This document shows, piece by piece, positions 22,881-35,559 of a DNA stretch of 64,000 nt. The DNA lies in NCBI GenBank assembly GCA_947579605.1, contig OX388305.1, positions 32,377,542 through 32,441,541 of the forward strand, in the 5' to 3' direction. Below the pieces are notes generated by a model that did not search any database, had not been told where the DNA came from, and saw only the letters and a list, made by a program, of their open reading frames with translations. Position 1 is the stretch's first letter, and every line of letters starts with the position of its first letter. Source of the DNA: Athripsodes cinereus. Lineage: Eukaryota; Arthropoda; Insecta; Trichoptera; Leptoceridae. A program made the position numbers and the translations under genes.

Positions 22881-25800
22881 CTGAAAAATTATTTTATTTC
22901 ATCACGATCAATTATGTCGTAAATATTTTTTTTTGAATTCACAAAGGATTCACAAAAGTCCAGATAATCCAATAGGGTACTTAAAAACACTGACGAGGAT
23001 CTATTGGGAAACATAAAAATAATAAAGATTTGCAAATTGATGTGCGCAGGAGTAAAATATACATGACTTTAAAACAATTTTTTTAATGAACAAATAATAA
23101 ATACACGAATCAGACAACCAAGTAAACACAATTTATAATTAAAAAATTGATGTGCTCACAATTTGCTATTATATCAAAAAAAATCATCCATTATATACTA
23201 CATCTCTTATCGATCTCTTTTATCGTTTAACATTTTTAAATGTAACTAAAAAATATTGACACATATATCAATTCGTTCGTATACATGTATAAAAATAACG
23301 TATTTATATATATTTGGATTACATATTAGCCAAAATAGAGGTAAAATAATACACTGTGTACGAGGTCTCTACCTCTAGGCAAATTTTAAGCTAAAGACAT
23401 TACAAATACGTTATACCATTTATATTGACAGATATATAATATTATTACAGTTTATAAGACATCATGTCATCAGATTTGTCCGAAAATTGAACATTATGTT
23501 TTGTTTACATAAGACTTTTTTAATCATGTATTAAAATCTAAATTGACAGTAAGAAAATATTTTTTAGACGTACTGTGTCAAGTTGTACTTACATAATAAA
23601 AACATTTATTTGCTTGTAATAATAACTAGACTTCTGTACAAAAAAATAAATCACCAATATTATAAACAAGAACTAACAAAAATATTTGCATCACTGCTGC
23701 GTTTTAAAATAATGTTTTCCAATTTTTCGACTTTCGAATTTTTCAGGGAAGTACCTGTTAGGTTATCTGCAAGTGTTCATTTTTTATTTTATTTATTTAT
23801 TTATTTTTTCATTCCGCCTAGTATTAATTTGATGTTAATGTTTTGATATCTCTCATAATTCAATGTGTAAACTTTACCTATAGGCTGTCCATATAGGAAT
23901 TAATTTTTTCATTAGCTGTAATATTTAATTAGATCATTAACAAATTACAATACTCATACGATTTGATTTGTTTTAGTTTAATTATGCAAAATCACTCGAT
24001 ATTGAGTGGTGCCTGAAGAATAATAAATAGTTTAATTATTGACGTTGTATATAATATTTTCGAATGAGTGTTTTTATTTCTATATCCTAGATCAATATAT
24101 CAATATTTATCTATTATTGAACAATGGTTTATATTATAATATAAACCGATTTGTCTGCTAAAAACTTGTTTTAAATATTCAATACACAGGACAAGGTTAC
24201 ATACGAGACAACTTTCATGAATGTAAATATATTATATTTAGGTATATACGTAGAACTTAAATTAATACACGTAATATTGAAATATCAATATTAAATATCA
24301 TAAAAAAAATTTTTTTTATGAAAAACACTTTTATAAATCAGTTAATACAGAATTGAGTACACAACTCAGTGCAACCATAGAATAAAATATAATATATCTT
24401 ATATAGAAATTAACATAAATTATTATATGCATGGTACATCATTATAAATTAATTTACTTTTATTAAAGTTACCCAGATCTTTAAACAATTTTTTTCCCTT
24501 CCCCTCAATTCAAAAAATGTTCACATGCAATTGAATTTATCTCATAGCTTTTCTTCTTTATTTTCATATTCTTATACACATACCTACCTTTTTAAATATA
24601 CATTATCTTTCATCATAATAAGTTTAATTACTATATAATATATAATTTAGTTTTTAACTAACGTTTTGTATTAGGTATATAACTTAAGCTGTAGTTGGTT
24701 TTAATTTTGCACAATTATTGTTTTGATTATAACGTAATATCAGCTGTAACTTTAAGTAAGAAATAAGTAAATAAAAAAATAAAAAAATTATGCTACATGA
24801 CGACTTGCATGTTCATTTGAGTTCGATGGCTACCTCACTGGCAGAAAATGCCTTTATGGTATGAATGAATGAATTATTTCGGTCATTTGGTGTATTTTAA
24901 GAAAATCAATCAGATGTGTAATTAAGTTGCAATAAATGCAACGTTGTGTTGCCTACAGGATACAATCAATAAGATATGAAATACATAATGATTGCAAGGT
25001 ATATTATCTATATCATCTTCACGCTATCAGATATTTAAAAAAAAAAAAACACGCCTGTTAACAAGTAATAATATTAACAAACGTATTTATGATAAAACTG
25101 ATCGACATAAATATATTATATTATACTTTTAATATTATTTTATTTCATTAATAAATATATGTTTGTATGTCCTCAATATAACTCCATAATTAAAATAGAT
25201 AAAGGATAATCATAATATACTCTTTGCGAGGTCTCATCAACTAGGCAGGCTTCAGGCATAAAACATTTACATAAGTATTTTTTATTGACAAAAATTTAAA
25301 AAATAGTGAAATATAGATAAATGGTAACACACGATTGGTTTTAGGTTTACTTTATATTTAATTTTACATATTTCGACTTACAAAGTCATTGTCAAATTAA
25401 TCTGATTAATCAATTCGTGTTTTTTTTACTCAATAATGGGCATTTGATTGGTCAAACTTCAAGTTTTATATAAGGGACGATTTTTTTTCAAGAAAATTAT
25501 ATCGTTTTAATGGGCATATTTGCGTAGTTTGTCTTGTAGGTATCTGTTACCGATACCGCGCTATAAAAGTTAGTAGGTAATAAAATAAAATCAAAATAAA
25601 AAAAAAATATTCAGCTATTTATTCAGATAATGTAATCAACATGCTAGTGTAAGAACATCAAAAAATATCAGTAGTAGGTAAGACAAAGACAATTAATAGA
25701 CTACATGAAGTTTCTCAACCCCTTCTTCAAAATATATTAAATATGTTAACCCTCCTTTACACGAGACTTGTCTCTATAAGGAGGATTTTTAGTTTTAAGT

Positions 25801-26714
25801 TTTAATCAAATAGTCTATGTATTGTTATATCTGTATTGTTTGTTATGTTCAATAAAATAAATAAATAAAATTAATACTGAATTTCTATTTTCAAATGAAA
25901 GATTTTGTTAGAATCTGAACACGGCCAAAAATTATTTTTTTATTTACTTTCTGTAAAAAATATCGCATATAAATAAATGCATATTGATGAGGCAACGATA
26001 ACATTGTGCTGTGAGCAAAAATTAATGTAGGCGCTACAGAGGGTTGGAAAACTTTAATTTACTAATATTTTTTTACAGAGAAATATATTATTTTTGGATT
26101 TGAATGATATTGTTGCTTTTCATATACGAGAGTTGCATAACATCACATCTATTAAACAGATATGATATTATGTGTTTACATTTTTAAAATATACCTATGT
26201 GTATTAAAAGTAGTTGTAGAGGAAAATCCAAAGCACCCATCTGATGTAATAGGTATACCTAGTCATAACAAATATCCTTAAAATAATGAATAATCCCAAG
26301 ACATTATTAACAATTTAACTGAGATGACGTAATGGTATAATAAATGGACGAGACATATCTTTAATATTTGATACCCTTATTGATACAGAGAAGATGTTAT
26401 ATTAACTATTCTCGATGGTGGAGTAGTTTCACTTTATTCAGATTTTGCCATGGAAGGGACAGCCTGCATGTTAATTACATGCAGCTGATCTGCTGATTAC
26501 ACCACTTGTGAGATGTGTCATGATGGTATAGTAGAACAGAGTTCGCCTCCATTCGATATAAATCCTACTTGGCTTTTTCAGTGACAAGTTATGCAGACCA
26601 TTCTAAATCGGCTTTTTGTAAATGTTGAAATAGTAGGTATATCTGTAAATTTAAATTTAACACATGAAACTACCATATAAGGCTTAGAAAAGACAACGTC
26701 ACCTCACTTGGTAG
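22881..26714. other. AT-rich stretch within the presumed Ddc 5' intron
   Basis: No gene is seen. The 3' splice site AATTTTTCAG that precedes the optional Ddc exon (22880) starts this stretch. It holds a retroelement-type hairpin tail (CCCTCCTTTACACGAGAC...AAGGAGG) at 25749-25790, followed by an AATAAATAAATAAA run, and a SINE family 3 copy at 26436-26533. Confidence 0.4.
26436..26533 (+). mobile_element. SINE family 3 copy
   Basis: The sequence TGCCATGGAAGGGACAGCCT, then GCAGCTGATCTGCTG, then CACTTGTGAGATGTGTCATG and ATGGTATAGTAG matches copies at 34541-34643 and 54500-54592. It has the short TATAGTAG tail. Confidence 0.65.
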
Positions 26715-26791
26715 TGCCCCGGACGGGACTTGAACCCGCACTCCCATCTTGTCGCGAGATGTGCTTTTTTGTCCAATTAAGCTACCGGGCG
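26715..26791 (-). repeat. tRNA-like sequence (pseudo-tRNA or SINE head)
   Basis: On the - strand the parts of a tRNA can be read. A D-arm-like TAGCTTAATTGG comes first, then an anticodon arm CATCT-CGCGACA-AGATG with CGA in the middle, and a T-arm CGGG-TTCAAGT-CCCG. The acceptor stem CGCCCGG / CCGGGGC pairs poorly at its end, and position 33 is G rather than T. A functional tRNA-Ser is therefore unlikely. A degenerate pseudo-tRNA or tRNA-derived SINE head fits better. Confidence 0.55.
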
Positions 26792-26860
26792 ACATACCAG
26801 AGGCTTCGATATTCTCTCTTATAAACCCAATGACAGCTTCATGTGTAGGTATTGTATCTT

Positions 26861-26864
<4 letters not shown>

Positions 26865-26940
<76 letters not shown>
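26865..26940. repeat. 76-base poly(A) run
   Basis: There are 76 uninterrupted A residues, followed by CGATAAGTAGG. It could be a very young retrotransposon tail or a sequencing or assembly artefact, because pure runs this long are unstable. No clear target duplication was found around it. Confidence 0.9.
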
Positions 26941-26941
<1 letters not shown>

Positions 26942-29900
26942 GATAAGTAGGTATATCTATTATAGCTATGTGTAGATAGACAGAATTAATAGTGTTTACT
27001 CTATCTATTTACACGACACATAGATAGGTCATAAATTGAAACAATAAATTGTATTATGTAAGACCGAAGTAAATTTGCAGGATATAGAGGAGATTCATCA
27101 AATGGCGACAAAAGCAATTGATTCTATTAATATTATGTTCCTTTGGATGCGGAGCTCTAGCTCTAAGAACTATAATATGAGCGATACAAAGGGCGCTTGC
27201 ATACGATGATGATACTCGTAGATCTATAGCAAAATATTTTATTTCGATAACATTTTATTTTCAAATGTTTACTTGTCTCGGCACTGATTTCAATTGCAAT
27301 GAACCTATAAACATCAAGGTAATTAACTTTATTTAGTTACTGCATTCCAATAATCTGTACCAAACCTAGTTTCATAATCAAGTTTACATAAACTACGTGC
27401 TATAAGTTTATATGAATGAGTTTCGATTTTACTACAAACAGTAAAACTTAATTAAAACCATATACGAGCTTTGTTTTAATATTATTTGATTTTTTTATCA
27501 ACTTAACCACAAATATCACGATTATCGTGTTTATGTATACATATACTAATTATTTATGTTAGAATAGGACTGTTGTATATATTCGTAAATATATAAATAC
27601 ATACATACATAAATATATAAATATATGCCTTTAATTTTAATTCAATGCTCCTATACTTAAAATATCCATTTAATATTTATGGATAAATGCACTAATTTAT
27701 CGCTAAATATATCGATATCTCAATTCGCAAATCGTATAATTTCATAAATAATCTATAAGAGAAAGAAAACGTGTGAATTAATTGAACGATGACAATCAAT
27801 GTCTATTACATATATGAAAACCAATAATTAGTAAAAAGTATATTAGTAAAAACGACACTACAAATTTAGACATGTTTACAAGTCTGAATACTTAAAAAGG
27901 TCTAAGTGATGTGCAAAGACTGCTTTGATTTAGATAAAACTATTAAACTCAACATCAGCAGGTAAAAAGTAATTAAACAAATTATTAGTTGGACATGTAT
28001 GCTCAACAGAGAATTGGTGAACCTACCACTGGTGTGCACCAGCCTAAGCCATGTGAAAGCATCTGAGCACTTTTCTTGTTTCCTACCAGAGAGAGTTTGC
28101 ACAACCTTATTACTATTAATCAAACAAAACTTAATGAAAACTATAGTGAGAAGAATATTTCAAAACAGTAAGTTAATCGCTTTTCAATTTATACATACTT
28201 TTCTTTATTAGATTTTATTTATACGACATATCGACGTACCAAAATGATAAATCAAATAAATTATTCAGAGCTACTTATATACTTAATAATTTTAATAAAA
28301 ATCTTTATTGCACAAAAAAATCTACATATAAAAATAAATAATTTAAACTAGACAAATAAATTTTGTGCAATGGACGAGTTTATCGCAGAAGCGCGATATA
28401 TTCCAACTAATCCATACTTCTTAGTATCATAGTATCATGGCGTTGAATTTAAAAAGACTGAAAACCGTTGCAGACTAATACAATGGATTGTAACTCTATA
28501 TAAAGTATCATAAACAAATACTTATTACATTTTGTTTATATAGGTACATAAGATTTCTGAATACTTTTCAACAGGACATTAACATTTTTTATGTACCTAC
28601 ATAATTTTACACATTCTCCATCTATATATTTTTCTAAATATTCGTGTAGGGACAAAACTATTCACTGTGAAATCGAAATTGAAGTGTTTTATAATATATA
28701 AATATTAATAACAATAAAATATAAATATTAATATCATTAAGTTATTATTTATTTATTTATTTATTTTATTTTATTTATTTATAATTTTTTTTATAACATA
28801 TTTACATAGTTAACAAATACATAAAAATAAAACATTATTTTTCAATGACTCAACTTCAAAAAGAGAAAATCTCGTGTTTTGAAGTGAGCTACATTGTTAC
28901 AATATTACAAAACAATACAAAAGTAAATAACAAGAAAACAATATCAAAAACATTACCAAAATAAATCCTGAAACTTTCCATAAACTTGAAAAGAAAAAAA
29001 AAAGAAAAACACATCGTACAAAAATAAACATGTTAGTTATCTATATGAATTCAATAAAGCATTCAAATCAATACAACATACCTAATTTAACATAGATGGG
29101 ATTATTTCAACCATGCGCAGTGCACAGTGCACGGGGTGCAATAAAAGATTTCATCTTAATTATTGAAAAAATAAAAGCATCATTTCAATCCATAATACAA
29201 ATATGAATTAATGTGATGTTTCTAACAGAGCCCTTAATCGTTCTGAAAATGTATTGATTCATTCAATTCCCACAAATGAGATAAATATACATCCACATCA
29301 AATTTATGAAACAAGAATGAGAGACAAAATAAAAAGAAATCTTTATGAACACACTGATGATTAGCAGTTTTCACAGGAACTGATTTTTTTGAGTTTATAG
29401 ATAATGTAATAGCAAAAGTATAAAGTAAAATATTTTGAATTGTACTAGTAAGTACATGCTCTACAGGTGGTTTTATATTCATACAAATCTACTACATATT
29501 TTTATCACGTTTTATTCGCCTAATGATCACATATAAATAAACAAGAATATTTTTACGTGTAATTTTAAGAGTAAATACAAATCTAGAGCATAAATTTTCA
29601 TTAAGAAAATCATTTAATGCTATACCTACAAAATATTGATAAAACATTATTACATTAATTTTTCTTTGATTCTATTTAAAAAAACATTCAAATATTTAGA
29701 TTGACAAAGCGAGAAATTATGTCAATTATATTATGTGTATTCTCGTAAAAAAATAATCAACATTATTATAAATATATACATTTGTAGCATTTATATTCAT
29801 TCATTATGAATAATATTTCATTTAACCGTTTTTTCAGCACCGCTCATTCTTATCACAAAAAGAGATACTGAATGTAAAATAATAATGATGAACTTAATAT

Positions 29901-30050
29901 ATAATAATTATTATTAAGAACTGTGATAGATTTATCTTTAAAAAGACTTAATAAATACAGATTCATAAACTATTTTATTCGTTGCCTAATAAATTGTGGA
30001 AAAAACTTAGATTTTAGTAAGTACATAATAATAATTGAATTATAGTTTAC
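26941..30050. other. AT-rich stretch with one LINE 3' end
   Basis: No gene is seen. Simple repeats (ATAC/ATAA) lie at about 27590-27630, and a - strand LINE 3' end at 28745-29030. The rest is unremarkable AT-rich DNA, probably the long 5' intron of Ddc if the first exon at 30051 is real. Confidence 0.35.
28745..29030 (-). mobile_element. LINE 3' UTR fragment with (AAAT)n tail
   Basis: A (TTTA)n head at 28745-28785 (an (AAAT)n tail on the - strand) is followed by CATATTTACATAGTTAACAA and A-rich text. The layout and wording match the 3' UTR of the CR1-like LINE at 32957-34098. No coding part remains. Confidence 0.5.
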
Positions 30051-30135
30051 CTTGTAACACAAATCGCAGAGAAAACAATAAAGTACGAAGATAAAGTGAT
30101 TTCCCGCCTCCTGAAACTGAGTACAATGAATGTTG
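30051..30135 (-). promoter_or_regulatory. Candidate distal promoter and noncoding first exon of Ddc
   Basis: On the - strand a TATAATCC lies about 32-40 bp before the initiator-like motifs TTCATTG and TCAGTTT (about 30115-30135). A sequence ending GTGTTACAAG at 30051 is followed by the good 5' splice site GTAAAC. The stretch has more G+C than its surroundings. Splicing to AATTTTTCAG at 22881 would need a 7.2-kb intron and would give a 5' leader for Ddc. This rests on motifs only. Confidence 0.3.
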
Positions 30136-30803
30136 TAGTACCGCGGGAGATTGGATTATAGTATAATAATTGATTTATTATACTCTGAACAGTGAAGTGA
30201 AGTGAAATAGAGGTACGCACTCCGTACCGTGTCAACTCGAGGTATCAGCGAGACACGGTGATTGTAAATGAAGTAAAGTGCTGTGTTGAGTGCTGAGTAC
30301 TACGTAGACCATATAGCTACACATACATAGTACACTCTGTACTTATGTCAGGAGGCGGGGGTGGGAGGAAGTGAAGGGGGTCATCATAGGATCAGAAAGG
30401 GAGGGAGTACATATATGTATTATAATATTATTACTAAAGACTCCTTTCAATATTAGTACTATATTCCTACATAATATATAGATATAAGTACGGTATATTT
30501 TTATACGTGGCTAACTAAATTCACTTAATTTAATACATATTTATTATTATTGTTAATAGGTATTTATATGATTCATACATATGTATGACCTAACCTTTTT
30601 CCTTAGGACCATTGTTGTGATAACAGTTCAGTCTCATACTTCTACCAATGGGAGAACGTCAAAAGAACTGGTTCAAAATTTAAAATATTTTTTCTGCCGT
30701 AAAACCATAACTTAAAATTTCGATTTTGAATTTAAAAATTGGAAAATATCGATACTATTGACCAAGGGTCCTTGTTGGAAGTTAGTTTCAAGATAAATTG
30801 AAT

Positions 30804-30997
30804 AAACACAGTATGTAAGTAGTAACTAAGCTACTATGTGACGTCTATTAACTTCGCTTACTAGTATTCGGAGACTCGACTCCATCATCAGGCGCCTAGA
30901 TTTCTACTAACTTCGCTTACTAGTATATGGAGTCGAAAGTGTCCAAATACTAGTAAGCGAAGTAAAGTCACTTAGAAGTTAACTTCATACTGTGTTT
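30804..30997. mobile_element. Foldback MITE
   Basis: The outer ends AAACACAGTATG and CATACTGTGTTT are exact inverted repeats. Inside, AACTTCGCTTACTAGTAT occurs twice, facing a third, inverted copy (ATACTAGTAAGCGAAGT). The 194-bp unit has no coding potential. Superfamily is unknown. Confidence 0.7.
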
Positions 30998-31000
30998 TTC

Positions 31001-32956
31001 TCTATTTATCTTAAAAATTGGATATAAAATCCCATGGACGCACTATGAATTTGAATTTTTATGGACAGAAAGTTCTTTGGAAGGTCTTCAGATTAAGCAA
31101 TAGTTTTCAGATTGTGAAGGTAAAGCAGATTGGACAGAATTCATTTTGTTCGAAAGCCCGAAGCTGGATAAAAGTTTTGAATCGTCAGCATCAATAAAAA
31201 CATACTTCAATAAAAAAAAAACTTCTCTCACTGGTTGTACTGTAGTTATGCGGATATTTTTATCAGGAAAGTAAAAGGATATTTGGTGAAATATAATAAT
31301 TATATACGTATATGTAGAATATTATATAATACAGGTAACTTAAGTGTGTCGTAACGTTCGTGGATGAAATAACCGAATGCTTATAAAACCTGTGACTGGA
31401 CAACAGATATCGCAAACATGTGGTGGCTGAGCATTTTTCTGTTAATTAAATTATGAATGTGTACGAGAACATAATTTAATTTTAAAAAATGTCATGCCAT
31501 TCTTTCGTTCCATGGTGTTACTGGCAGTGAATAGGTCTCCAACGACTTTCTAGTTTTCGAGTGTCCTGTAAAAGTCAAAATCAACATTTCAGCTCAGCGA
31601 TGAAATACCGTACCATCTTGAACATCATATTGCTTATTGAAATGGAATGGAATGGCTTGTTCATTATGTACTGTCTACCCCACATGTACATAATACTGTG
31701 ATATGATAAAGATAGATAAATTCTTTTATCACAAGAAAACGATCACATTTTTTACAGTTAGAACATATGTATTATAATTTACGTCACCGAAATTCTATGT
31801 TTCTACATTCTTTTCTAAATCGAATTTTTATTCGCACGTAGAGGAAGATCTGCATGTTTACTAAATGTAGTTGATCTATTGCTACCCTCGTGTGGCCTGT
31901 TGATATACAAAAGCTATCAACTGTATCGTTTTATATATACATAATAATATATAGATGAACAGATAAAGGAACAAACAGAATATATAACACTTTATGAACA
32001 AATGTTTCATTGTTTTTCCATCAAAAACATGTTTTGTTATAATTATACCTATACCTTTGTAGGTAATAATGTCATTGCAATGAATATGATAGTGTTTGCT
32101 GTATGAAAAGTATTTTCTTTTTAATTATCTGAAAGATTTAATGTTTTTGTGCATAAAAACTTTTTAAAAGTTTTGTTCGGAGCTATAGCTTTGTAATTAT
32201 GTTTAATGGATATATTCATCTACTAAAAAAAAATTATTTTATACGAAAAATCCTGAAATGGAAAGGTTTAAAATTTCTGTAGAAACTTGCTAGTACAGTA
32301 TAAGGCGTTGCCAACAATAGATGCATATAAATCTGTTTATAAGAGTGCGTATGGAATACGTCATCAAAATTCCGAGTTCGATTCTCGGATATTGTGAATC
32401 CTTCATAATAAGTACATAACTACCTACGTATAACACTTTTGAACCAGTTCGCTATGTTTATCTTTTCCTCAATAATATAAACTTTTTCATATACACCGAT
32501 TGACTCATTGCATTTCTATGTAATTAAAATACTCTCTTTACTTTAGACATCTCGATTTGGAGAAGCATATTTACACAATTTAACTTTTATGCAAAATCTA
32601 ATCGGAAGAAGTGAGGAAGGCGTCCCAACGCTTACGAATTGGCTCTAGGCTGGCTTATATATGTGATCACTATTAATCCGTAGACAACGAATTTTATTTA
32701 GGTACCTATATTAGGATAGAGATCACACTCCCTATCTATCTATACCTAAGTTGGTCGTGCCGTGCAGATCTGCAATTCAAATTTTGACAACAGCTTCATT
32801 AAAACATTCCTATTAATTCGACATGATGGTTCCATTGATTAATAACCCTAGATAGGATTTAATGTGTTCCCTGAAGCACCTGGCAGAAAATTGGTCTCCA
32901 ACCTTTTTCCCGTGAAAGTTTGGTGTTTGAAAGATTTTTTTTTTTTTAAAGATATA
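31001..32956. other. Intergenic stretch with small dispersed repeats
   Basis: No gene is seen. A GCAGTGAATAGGTCTCCAAC type segment at 31530-31575 resembles 32880-32935 (GGCAGAAAATTGGTCTCCAA). The piece TTTTCGAGTGTCCTGTAAA at 31553-31572 recurs at 17875-17895. A weak SINE family 3 piece lies at 31845-31905. Confidence 0.35.
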
Positions 32957-34098
32957 TTTATTTATTTATTTTTATTTATTTATTTATTCTTTTTGCACAT
33001 CATCATTACATAACAATGTTAACAAAATAATATAAAATTTTAGAAACTAGGACGATGTGCAGTGGCGAGATTATCACTATAAAGTGATTTCTTACATCTA
33101 ACCACGACACATTGACATGAAACTAGTAAAAACAAATTTACTTACAAAAAAAACATACAAAATATCAAAACACAACAAAAGAAAAAAAAAACAAAATTTA
33201 AAATAATATATTTGACACACACCCAACATGTGGTAGGGATTATGGATCAGAGGAGGGGGGGGGGCTAGGGAACGGATACTGAGTTAGAAGATAGCATTTT
33301 TTCCTTAACATAAGATTTAAAGACATTGAAAGATTGTGAAACTCTATGCGAAGAAGGAAGATTATTCCAACAACGAGCACCATAAACTGAGAATGATTTC
33401 GAGAAATAATTGGTACTGTGTGTAGGAATTGCCAGAAGACGCTCGTTATTGGATCGCAATGGTAGGCCATGGCTCGCTAAATACTCGAAATTTTCTTTTA
33501 AATAATAGGGAGAAGACGTGGAATAGAGTATTTTGTAAACAAGTGATAGAATATGAAGTTCACGTCTTTGATGCACAGTTAGCCACTTAAGATTGACTCG
33601 ATACTGGGAGATATGATCAGACCTCTTGAGATTGAAAATAAATCGGATACCGTAATTCTGAAGCCTCTCAAGTTTATTTGACAGGTCTTGGTTGATATCG
33701 AGATATACTGCATTAGCATAATCTATGAGAGGCAGCAGCAGAGATTGAACAAGTAAGGTTTTGATTTTAGTTGGAAGGAACATTTGATATCTTTTAAGAG
33801 AATGCAGTGAATAGAAAAATTTTCGTCGGATTGTATTCATATGCTGCTGCCAGGTTAGTTTTTGGTCCATAATCACACCAAGGTTCTTCACTGTTGCTGA
33901 ATAAGGGATTATATCTGAGTTCATTGTTGTATTGGGCACGGTCATGGATTTGAGTTTTGAAATGTGATAATGACTGCCGAGGAAAATTGATTGAGATTTT
34001 GTAGGATTTATGATATGTCCATGATTCGTTGCCCAAACTGAAATTTTTTGCAGACATTCGGATATATTTTCAACAGCGGCAGAAGTATTTTCTATATT
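32957..34098 (-). mobile_element. 5'-truncated CR1/L2-like LINE with (AAAT)n tail
   Basis: A - strand open frame from about 34098 to 33265 encodes the region after the reverse-transcriptase core. Recognisable pieces are VKNLGVIMDQKLTWQQHMN, LIDYANAVYLD, LERLQNYGIRFIFNL and the terminal VYGARCWNNLPSSHR. This is the usual C-terminal order in CR1/jockey-type LINEs. The frame has no stop over about 275 codons. A 3' UTR and (AAAT)n tail run to 32957. The RT core and endonuclease are absent. A SINE family 2 copy abuts its truncated end. Confidence 0.8.
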
Positions 34099-34101
34099 AA
34101 A

Positions 34102-34265
34102 ATATATCTGGGTTTTGTTATAATAACCCAAATATAACCTTATACACCTTTCACAGTAAGCTATTAAAAGCTTGTGTCGTGAAAGGGAGTTTGCCGGCAC
34201 GTGGGATTGAACCACGGACCCCATGTTCACGAGGCCGAGACTCTACCTCCAGGCTACCGACGAAC
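34102..34265 (-). mobile_element. tRNA-derived SINE, family 2
   Basis: On the - strand GTCGGTAGCCTGGAGGTAGA (box A) and GGTTCAATCCC (box B) are followed by the same body and tail as at 22506-22676. It directly follows the truncated LINE end. Confidence 0.75.
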
Positions 34266-34360
34266 TTTTTTAAATTTATTTTAAATAAACACAGTATACA
34301 AGCAACCAACAACAAAATAATATTAGAAACAGTAAAATGTTCCCTCCATAAGTGACTAAT

Positions 34361-34476
34361 GGCCGGTTTCAATAACCTATCTATCCGTGACTGTCGATTG
34401 AAATGTATGATTTAAAATATAGAACACAATAGATTTCAATCGACAGTAGCGGATAGATAGATTATTGAAACCGGCC
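34361..34476. mobile_element. Palindromic MITE (116 bp)
   Basis: GGCCGGTTTCAATAA and further bases form arms of about 41 bp that pair with the right arm ending TTATTGAAACCGGCC, around a short AT-rich loop. There is no coding sequence. The short flanking repeats are ambiguous. Confidence 0.8.
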
Positions 34477-34540
34477 ATAAATGCTTATGCGGAGGGTACA
34501 CATCATATCTTAATTCAGTAATGAGGTTTATCGCTCATCC

Positions 34541-34643
34541 TGAATGTCTTAATTTTTTTGGCACAGAGAAGACAGCTTGTATTATTTTACATGCAGCTGG
34601 TCTGCTGGTTACCCCACTCGTGAGATATGCCGTGATGGTATCA
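34541..34643 (+). mobile_element. SINE family 3 copy
   Basis: It contains GGCACAGAGAAGACAGCTTG, then ACATGCAGCTGGTCTGCTGG, then TTACCCCACTCGTGAGATAT and GCCGTGATGGTAT. This is one of the best preserved copies of this dispersed repeat. Related stretches lie at 36772-36860 and 54500-54592. Confidence 0.65.
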
Positions 34644-34894
34644 AATTAAAAATAAATAATTTAATGTGCAGATACATATATTGTTATACTGTATTTAATT
34701 CACCTAGGTATTATTTTTGTAACCTAGGGTTTTTAATTTTTATTTATTGAATTTATCAATTTTATTGAACATTATTTAATATTCTTATTTAAAACAATAA
34801 GAATATTAAATATAACCATATTGCAATATCATATTTAATAATCCTGTATTCTACTGTTTTGCCATCTTTAAAAAGTAAACTATAATTCCACAAA

Positions 34895-35175
34895 TGCAGA
34901 CTCAGATGGTTTGGACACGTGTACCGAATGGCCCCCACAAGACTGCCATACCGGACCCTCTGGCAACAGAGACCACCGCAATGGAAAACTAACAGAAGAG
35001 CTCCGAGAAAAACGTGGCTGAAGCACATAGAGTCCGACCTTCTCCACAGACGACTAAAGCCCGAGGATGCAAAAACCATTGCTGCTGACAGAAAGAGCTG
35101 ATCAGAATTGGTTCAAGAACCACGGGGGACACCCACTGCCGCATATAGGATCCGTCCAACGTACACGACCTTACA
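34895..35175 (+). pseudogene. LINE reverse-transcriptase C-terminal relic
   Basis: The plus-strand text CRLRWFGHVYRM, then APRKTWLKHIESDL and DAKTIAADR matches the usual end of RTE/BovB-like LINE proteins. It is short and stops occur, and it is followed by (GTAA)n-like AAGTAAGTAAGTAAGT at 35190-35205. It is not the same family as the copies at 16943 or 56400. Confidence 0.65.
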
Positions 35176-35559
35176 CAGCAAGGGCTCCATAAGTAAGTAA
35201 GTAAGTATAAATCTATACTTCATAGCAGTTCCTACTTTACTACGCCCAGTTACTAACTGTACTTCAACACAAATAACTGAGAAAGAAATTGATAGGCTTT
35301 ATTTTTTGAATAAAGATTTGATAATGAGGCGTAAACTCATATACTTACTCGTCATTGATATTATAAACGTTATTAGTAGGTAGTAACCTACAATGTTCTT
35401 CTATGATTTTTAAGCCCTCAGCAAGTACTTTTCTAATTCGAATCAAAAATAAAATGTCAGTAACAAATTAAAATTGGAAGGTTTTAATAAACAGTAAATT
35501 TTCAGTGTTTTTATGTAATTTTACAGTGAGTGCACTTTGTTTGAGATAAAATATTCAAA

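Noticed and set aside
26715..26791. Functional tRNA-Ser(CGA)
   Set aside because: The acceptor stem pairs poorly and position 33 is G, so it is kept only as a tRNA-like repeat.
26749..26946. Frame ending in poly-lysine
   Set aside because: It is made only by the poly(A) run and the tRNA-like repeat before it.
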